Assembly (NCBI GenBank): GCA_965230345.1
Contig: CBDDKR010000002.1
Span: forward strand, 930,001 to 994,000
Direction of reading: 5' to 3'
Length of the DNA stretch: 64,000 nt
Origin: JADKBO01 sp965230345
GTDB taxonomy: Bacteria; Bacteroidota; Bacteroidia; Chitinophagales; Saprospiraceae
Shown: one piece after another, positions 59,837 to 64,000 of the stretch
Numbering within the stretch: the stretch's first letter is position 1
How the letters are laid out: the number at the start of each line of letters is the position of its first letter
Notes under the pieces: generated by a model
Databases searched by the model: none
Told to the model about the DNA's origin: nothing
The model's input: the letters and a program-made list of their open reading frames with translations, nothing else
Made by a program: the position numbers and the translations under genes

Positions 59837-60814
59837 TTAAGAGTTGGAATCTTTTTTGAAATCTAGGTTTTCGAATTCAGGGAAAAGCACCTTAAAGTCA
59901 CAAATCATTTCATCAATTTTCTTTTGATGCTTTAAGCTTGATTCGGATTGAGGGTTTCTATACTTATGATTGAGATTTTTGCTGATTTTATCAACTTTAT
60001 TGATTACAAGCTTTGTTTTGTTAGAGAAGAAGGTTTCCGAGAAATATTCCCATAAGTATTGAACGGCTTGATTATTGGGGTGAATAAGGTCCTCTTCAAA
60101 GAATCGATAATCTCTTAAATCGTCATTAACGATCTCATATGCTGGAAGGTAATGAACAGCTTCAAAACGTTCACACAAGTTGTGAGAAACCAACCTTAGA
60201 ATAGATTTACTTAAGGCGTTGTTCTCTAAGCCTTCTCGAGTATGACGAACAGGGCTAACGGTTAATACGATGTTTATCGATGGATTAAAGTCTAATAAAT
60301 ATTCAAAAGCCAAGGTTAAAATCTCTGTCTGAGCTTTTGCACTTAGAAGCGTTTTGCTGAATAATTTAGAAGACATTTTGTGACAATTGGCTACTGTACC
60401 AAAATCATGGTGTTCGTAGACATAAGAAGTTCCTAATGTAACAAACAAAAGAGATGATTGCTTTAATTCGTCATGGGCTATATCTATGCAAGCATTGATT
60501 CTAGCCATACATTCTACAGGAGATTCAGAAGCATAGTCTGAATGAAAATTATAATGGTTGTATAGGTTATTATTTTCATTTAATACTAAATCTCGTTGGT
60601 AAACGAAGTTTTTGTCTAGGGACATTTCTATTTGCTTAGCGATAGAAAGTGCATTATATACTGTACCAAAAGGATTGATACAAGCATCAAATTTAGACCC
60701 TTGAAGTTTTCGTCCGATTCGCTCAGAAAAACATGAACCCCATAACAGTATCCTATCATTATGGTCAATGTCAAAAGGAAAAGCTTTTTTATCGATTTCC
60801 GTCCTGAATTTCAC
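59837..60814 (-). CDS. GSCFA-family protein
   Basis: 325 residues with the family's name motif near the start (LLWGSCFSERIGRKL), plus NPFGTVYNALSIAKQ, LFVTLGTSYVYE, NIVLTVSPVRHTREG and EEDLIHPNNQAVQYLWEYF. This is an SGNH/GDSL-like hydrolase fold; the catalytic Ser would be in GSCF and the His in IHPN. Substrate unknown. It is a single gene flanked by the inverted-repeat element. Confidence 0.9.
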   Translation of the reverse strand: MKFRTEIDKKAFPFDIDHNDRILLWGSCFSERIGRKLQGSKFDACINPFGTVYNALSIAKQIEMSLDKNFVYQRDLVLNENNNLYNHYNFHSDYASESPVECMARINACIDIAHDELKQSSLLFVTLGTSYVYEHHDFGTVANCHKMSSKLFSKTLLSAKAQTEILTLAFEYLLDFNPSINIVLTVSPVRHTREGLENNALSKSILRLVSHNLCERFEAVHYLPAYEIVNDDLRDYRFFEEDLIHPNNQAVQYLWEYFSETFFSNKTKLVINKVDKISKNLNHKYRNPQSESSLKHQKKIDEMICDFKVLFPEFENLDFKKDSNS

Positions 60815-61288
60815 GTTGCAAGAATTAAATAGTCACGTTATAAATGTTTAATCTTCAAATCAAAGCATCAGAAATAGTTGAAGTCTCTGAATCAAAAGAT
60901 GTGGTAACAAATATCAAACTAATCCTTCTAATTTCAAAATTAATTTAACTCAAAATTAATTTTTGGAGAATAGGTTATATTATAAAAAAAACCATATGTA
61001 TTGTGCGGTTATTCTCGGCAATAGAATAAAAGTCGGTTTGTGGTAAGTAATATTTGGTTTACCAAACAATGAGCAACTTTCTTAAGTTTTTACGATATTG
61101 TATATTGTACACTAAATTATGATTCAATATATAAATATTTACTTTTTTATTGGTCAAAAGTTGGCCCAAAGAACCCATTTCGAGGTGTTTGTAGGTGGCG
61201 AATTAATGTTTTGTTGTGGTAAGTGATCAAATAAAATAAAAGTGGTCTTATTCGTTCATTTGAAGTATCATTCTTTTAATTTTACCTC
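60815..61288. other. Intergenic gap, nothing recognised
   Basis: 474 AT-rich bases between the divergent GSCFA gene and the following plus-strand module. No gene or clear hairpin was seen; it should hold the module's promoter. Confidence 0.5.
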
Positions 61289-62593
61289 ATGGGAATTTTG
61301 AGTTGGTTTTCTAGTGACAAAAAGAAGAGCATTGCAAAGGTTAGATTTGGTCGATTTACAGATCTATACAAGGATGATGTAAAGAAGAAAAAATGGGATA
61401 TAGCGATTATAGCATATAACGAAGAAGAGTACCATAAAAGTTATTTAAACGTTCTGGATTACCTTGCGAATGAAAGAGAAAAAAATGTTGAATTATTATC
61501 TGACATACCTTATCAGTTAAAATTTAGAATTTATCAGGGTTCAAAAGTAGCATTAGGATATACGGACAAAGATTATTTTTATGCAGAAGTAAAAATTGCT
61601 CGATGTACAAAACAAAACCTAGCGGTATATCGCACAATTTTGGAAGAAAACTATGATTTACGGTTTTCAAAGTATTGCTTGGATCAACAAAACAACATCA
61701 ACTTACTTTTTCAAACTAGACATTTAGATGCTAATCCTTATAAGCTGTATTATGGATTAAAGGAGTTGCTTACCACTGCTGATCATCGGGATGACGCTTT
61801 GTTGAAAAGGCATAAAGACTTGCAAAAGATAGAGTCTAATCACATACAATACTTGGATTCTTATGTAATAAAATCGAAGTTTGAGTTCTTTAAATTTGAA
61901 CTCAACAAGTTGTTGAATTATATAGACAAAGAGTCCTTGATGTCTGAGGATAGACTTGGTGGTTTTGTTTTTCTAGTATGTGCTTTTGCGTACAAAATGG
62001 ATTGTTTGCTCTTACCGGAGGGCGTTATGATGCAACGGTTGGAAAAGATCATAACCCTTTCTAACACGTTAGATGCTCAATCCCTAATGAGAAACCTACC
62101 TGAAATCATGAGAGAGCTTCAAGCGTTGAATATCAAGTCTCTTGAAGACTTTAGGTATGAATTCTATTCTTCGACGTATACTTTTGGCGTAACAACGCCC
62201 ATAGATATAAAGCGTATAATCCAGGCCATTCACTCCAATTTAGAACACATTAGATGGTATGTTTCGCAAGAAAACGATGTTTTGTCTGAAGCCGTTTGTA
62301 CTTATACCTTTGGCAAACTAATATATGAACATGCTCTTCCTGAGTTTGCTAAGGAGTTGATTCTAATATATTTTAGAATTACAGAGTCGTATTTATTCAA
62401 TTCCATCGGTTATGAAGGCATTATTAAGAGGGGGAAGATTAAAAAGTCCTTGGTGTTAGAACGAATTAAAGAATTGGAAGTTGATGCAAGAAATATGGAC
62501 AAAAGTATTCGGTTTGATACAGATTTATTAATCTGGGATAAGAAGCTGTTTGGCTCCTCATTTACTAATATGATCTTACGGTCAACAACATAA
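61289..62593 (+). CDS. Unknown protein with YbjN/secretion-chaperone-like N-terminal region
   Basis: 434 residues, soluble, no signal peptide. Residues about 65-165 (for example FYAEVKIARCTKQNLAVYRT and YKLYYGLKELLTTADHRDDALL) follow the YbjN / type III secretion chaperone-like pattern of a strand-helix fold ending in an acidic helix. The rest (170-430) is mostly helical without recognisable motifs. The serine protease gene follows at 13 bases, and its own C-terminus has a similar pattern, so the two are likely partners. I do not recognise the whole family. Confidence 0.65.
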   Translation: MGILSWFSSDKKKSIAKVRFGRFTDLYKDDVKKKKWDIAIIAYNEEEYHKSYLNVLDYLANEREKNVELLSDIPYQLKFRIYQGSKVALGYTDKDYFYAEVKIARCTKQNLAVYRTILEENYDLRFSKYCLDQQNNINLLFQTRHLDANPYKLYYGLKELLTTADHRDDALLKRHKDLQKIESNHIQYLDSYVIKSKFEFFKFELNKLLNYIDKESLMSEDRLGGFVFLVCAFAYKMDCLLLPEGVMMQRLEKIITLSNTLDAQSLMRNLPEIMRELQALNIKSLEDFRYEFYSSTYTFGVTTPIDIKRIIQAIHSNLEHIRWYVSQENDVLSEAVCTYTFGKLIYEHALPEFAKELILIYFRITESYLFNSIGYEGIIKRGKIKKSLVLERIKELEVDARNMDKSIRFDTDLLIWDKKLFGSSFTNMILRSTT

Positions 62594-62606
62594 AAAGACT
62601 TAACAA

Positions 62607-63671
62607 ATGGAAGTAAGATTGGATGAGATAAAGAAAGCTGTAGTTAGGATTGCAACTCCTTATAGTTCTGGTACAGGCTTTTTTTATCCAGAATCTAATT
62701 ATGTTATTACCAATGAGCATATCGTAAATCGATGCAAGCAAATTGTTGTAGAAGATTACCTAGACAAAGGGTATAATGGGCAAGTAGTTTATACGGATAG
62801 TGTGTTGGATCTTGCAATAATAAGACTAGACAATACAGGACTTTGCACCAAGTGTCAGGTGATAAAAGATATTGTTGATTTAGGAACAGAGGTTCTTGCC
62901 ATAAGTCAGCCATATGGAAGTTCATTTGCTTATAGCGCTGGAGATGTAGTTGAACACAACTTTGAGCATGAGGGTGGATCTTTTATAAGACATAGCGCTG
63001 CTCTAAAACTAAGTGAAAGTGGTGGGCCACTGGTTCTTGAGGATGGTAGTATCGTTGGGTTAAATGCTTCAATTAAGGAAGCAAATAGATTAATAGGTAT
63101 AGCTCTTCCAATAGGAGAAATAATACCCGTTATTGAAAAACTGAATGAAGCAGCCAATTCACGGTTTGTACGATGCACCTCATGTAGGAAAACAAATGCC
63201 GATGAGAACAATGGTCAGAACACTTGTCATTATTGTGGCACCGCAATTCAATACATTTCTAATTTTCCTGAATATAAACCTATTGGTATAGCAAAACGGA
63301 TCGAAGATATACTTTCGAAGTTGGACTATGAACCCTCTTTGGCAAGAAGGGGACAGTATACTTGGGAAATTATTAAGGGTAGTGCATTGATCATAATAAA
63401 CTATCACCCCAATAGTGGGTTTTTAATTGCGGAGTCCAAATTATGTGAGATTAAATCAATGGACAACTTGGATTTGTATGAATACTTACTACGGCAAAAT
63501 AAAGAGGTTACGGGGTTGACTTTTAGTATAAAAGGAAATACTATTATACTGTCTTTAATGATTTATGATCAACACTTACAAGAAGAAACGACATTAGAAT
63601 TGCTCAATCACTTGTTTTATCAATCGGACCTATATGACGATTTATTGATAGAAAAGTTTAATTCAAAATAA
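62607..63671 (+). CDS. Trypsin-like serine protease with zinc ribbon and YbjN-like tail
   Basis: 354 residues, no signal peptide, so probably cytoplasmic. Residues 1-180 are a DegP/S1-type protease fold with the triad His38 (VITNEHIV), Asp68 (DLAIIRL) and Ser138 (ESGGPL in place of the usual NSGGP). A zinc ribbon CxxC-x13-CxxC follows at Cys190, 193, 207 and 210. Residues 225-354 resemble the YbjN/chaperone-like domain (WEIIKGSALIIINYHP, LLNHLFYQSDLYDDLLIEKF). There is no PDZ domain. The domain order is unusual, and the protein shares its last domain type with the gene upstream. Confidence 0.8.
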   Translation: MEVRLDEIKKAVVRIATPYSSGTGFFYPESNYVITNEHIVNRCKQIVVEDYLDKGYNGQVVYTDSVLDLAIIRLDNTGLCTKCQVIKDIVDLGTEVLAISQPYGSSFAYSAGDVVEHNFEHEGGSFIRHSAALKLSESGGPLVLEDGSIVGLNASIKEANRLIGIALPIGEIIPVIEKLNEAANSRFVRCTSCRKTNADENNGQNTCHYCGTAIQYISNFPEYKPIGIAKRIEDILSKLDYEPSLARRGQYTWEIIKGSALIIINYHPNSGFLIAESKLCEIKSMDNLDLYEYLLRQNKEVTGLTFSIKGNTIILSLMIYDQHLQEETTLELLNHLFYQSDLYDDLLIEKFNSK

Positions 63672-63719
63672 TCTCAACATTTCAATGGTTCTTGTGTTAG
63701 TTTGAAAACGAAGATTGAC

Positions 63720-64000
63720 ATGAGGATTTTACCGTCTGTAAGATTTTGGAACCTTTTGCGTCATTACAAAAGAGAAATCAGGTTGATTTATCTTTATGCA
63801 ATTTTAGTTGGAGCTGTCAATCTTACTCTTCCGCTTGGAATTCAGGCCATTATAAATTTTCTTCAAACAGGAGAAATGACTTCTACTTGGTTGTTATTGG
63901 TTGGCTTTGTCTTGTTTGGAATAAGTATTACAGGTGTTTTTCAAGTTTTTCAACTGCGAATTGTTGAGAATATTCAACAGGAGTTATTTGCTAAATCAGC
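63720..64000 (+). CDS. Type I secretion ABC exporter, N-terminal fragment (cut by window edge)
   Basis: The ATG at 63720 opens a frame of 93 codons that runs off the right edge. The visible part has two transmembrane helices (about residues 23-47 and 58-78) and the pattern LTLPLGIQAIINFLQTGEM and QVFQLRIVENIQQELFAKSA, which matches ABC exporter transmembrane domains of the RTX/bacteriocin type. The ATPase domain must lie beyond the window. It is 48 bases after the protease gene, in the same direction. Confidence 0.75.
   Translation, partial: MRILPSVRFWNLLRHYKREIRLIYLYAILVGAVNLTLPLGIQAIINFLQTGEMTSTWLLLVGFVLFGISITGVFQVFQLRIVENIQQELFAKS

Noticed and set aside
1..64000. tRNA, rRNA and CRISPR loci
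   Set aside because: No T-loop-like GGTTCRANYCC sites in gaps with matching acceptor stems, no rRNA-like conserved blocks and no regularly spaced repeats were seen by eye.

Overview
This window is a low-GC chromosomal segment from a Bacteroidota bacterium. The evidence is five secreted proteins with type IX secretion (T9SS) C-terminal sorting domains (one with a gliding-motility-type C-terminus), SusC-free outer-membrane barrels, GSCFA, DUF6913-like and M43-like families, a fused branched-chain 2-oxo acid dehydrogenase E1, and TAnnTTTG-type promoter boxes. Heme A synthase and a membrane pyrophosphatase suggest an aerobic, free-living heterotroph. I cannot place it below phylum. I found no rRNA, tRNA, CRISPR array, prophage or intact insertion sequence.

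Layout. 1-5.9 kb: a LytTR response regulator cut by the left edge and with an atypical receiver, a secreted thioredoxin-like protein, a minus-strand signalling operon (GAF-SpoIIE phosphatase, TM2/TPR/SHOCT protein, CBS protein, small membrane protein) and an AIM24/TIGR00266 protein. 6-13.4 kb, all minus: an Omp28-like T9SS protein, a TPR/HTH membrane regulator, fused E1, NAD kinase, a MazG-like protein and Dtd. 13.4-18.4 kb: an AT-rich divergent gap with DnaA-box-like 9-mers, then plus-strand ctaA, an alpha/beta hydrolase and an M1 peptidase. 18.36-18.44 kb: two perfect parS-type 16-mers, one of them at the centre of a 56-bp perfect palindrome that also looks like a two-way terminator. This suggests that the window is near the chromosome origin.

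18.4-39.5 kb: an M43-like T9SS protease, yidD-hemB, membrane proteins, an SDR, a porin-like protein, a giant lectin/Ig-repeat T9SS-B adhesin, a U32 peptidase with ferredoxin (probable tRNA hydroxylation pair), Dps, a methyltransferase remnant, a DHFR-like reductase, a membrane pyrophosphatase, an Ig-like lipoprotein, an M14 peptidase lipoprotein and exonuclease III. 39.7-45.5 kb: a MarR-GNAT operon with a palindromic operator, a leucine-rich T9SS protein flanked by copies of a hairpin-rich repeat, a broken DinB gene joined to that repeat, and dnaX. 45.8-48.9 kb: four tandem paralogous outer-membrane barrel proteins. 49-60.8 kb: mostly housekeeping genes (pirin, succinate-semialdehyde dehydrogenase, sulfatase, ettA, dapA, PagL-like deacylase, GSCFA). 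61.3-64 kb: a two-gene module pairing an unknown protein with a trypsin-like protease that carries a zinc ribbon and a YbjN/chaperone-like tail, followed by the start of a type I ABC exporter.

The observations most worth following are the parS pair with the nearby DnaA boxes, the protease/zinc-ribbon module, the four tandem barrel paralogs, and the hairpin repeat with the DinB and methyltransferase remnants.
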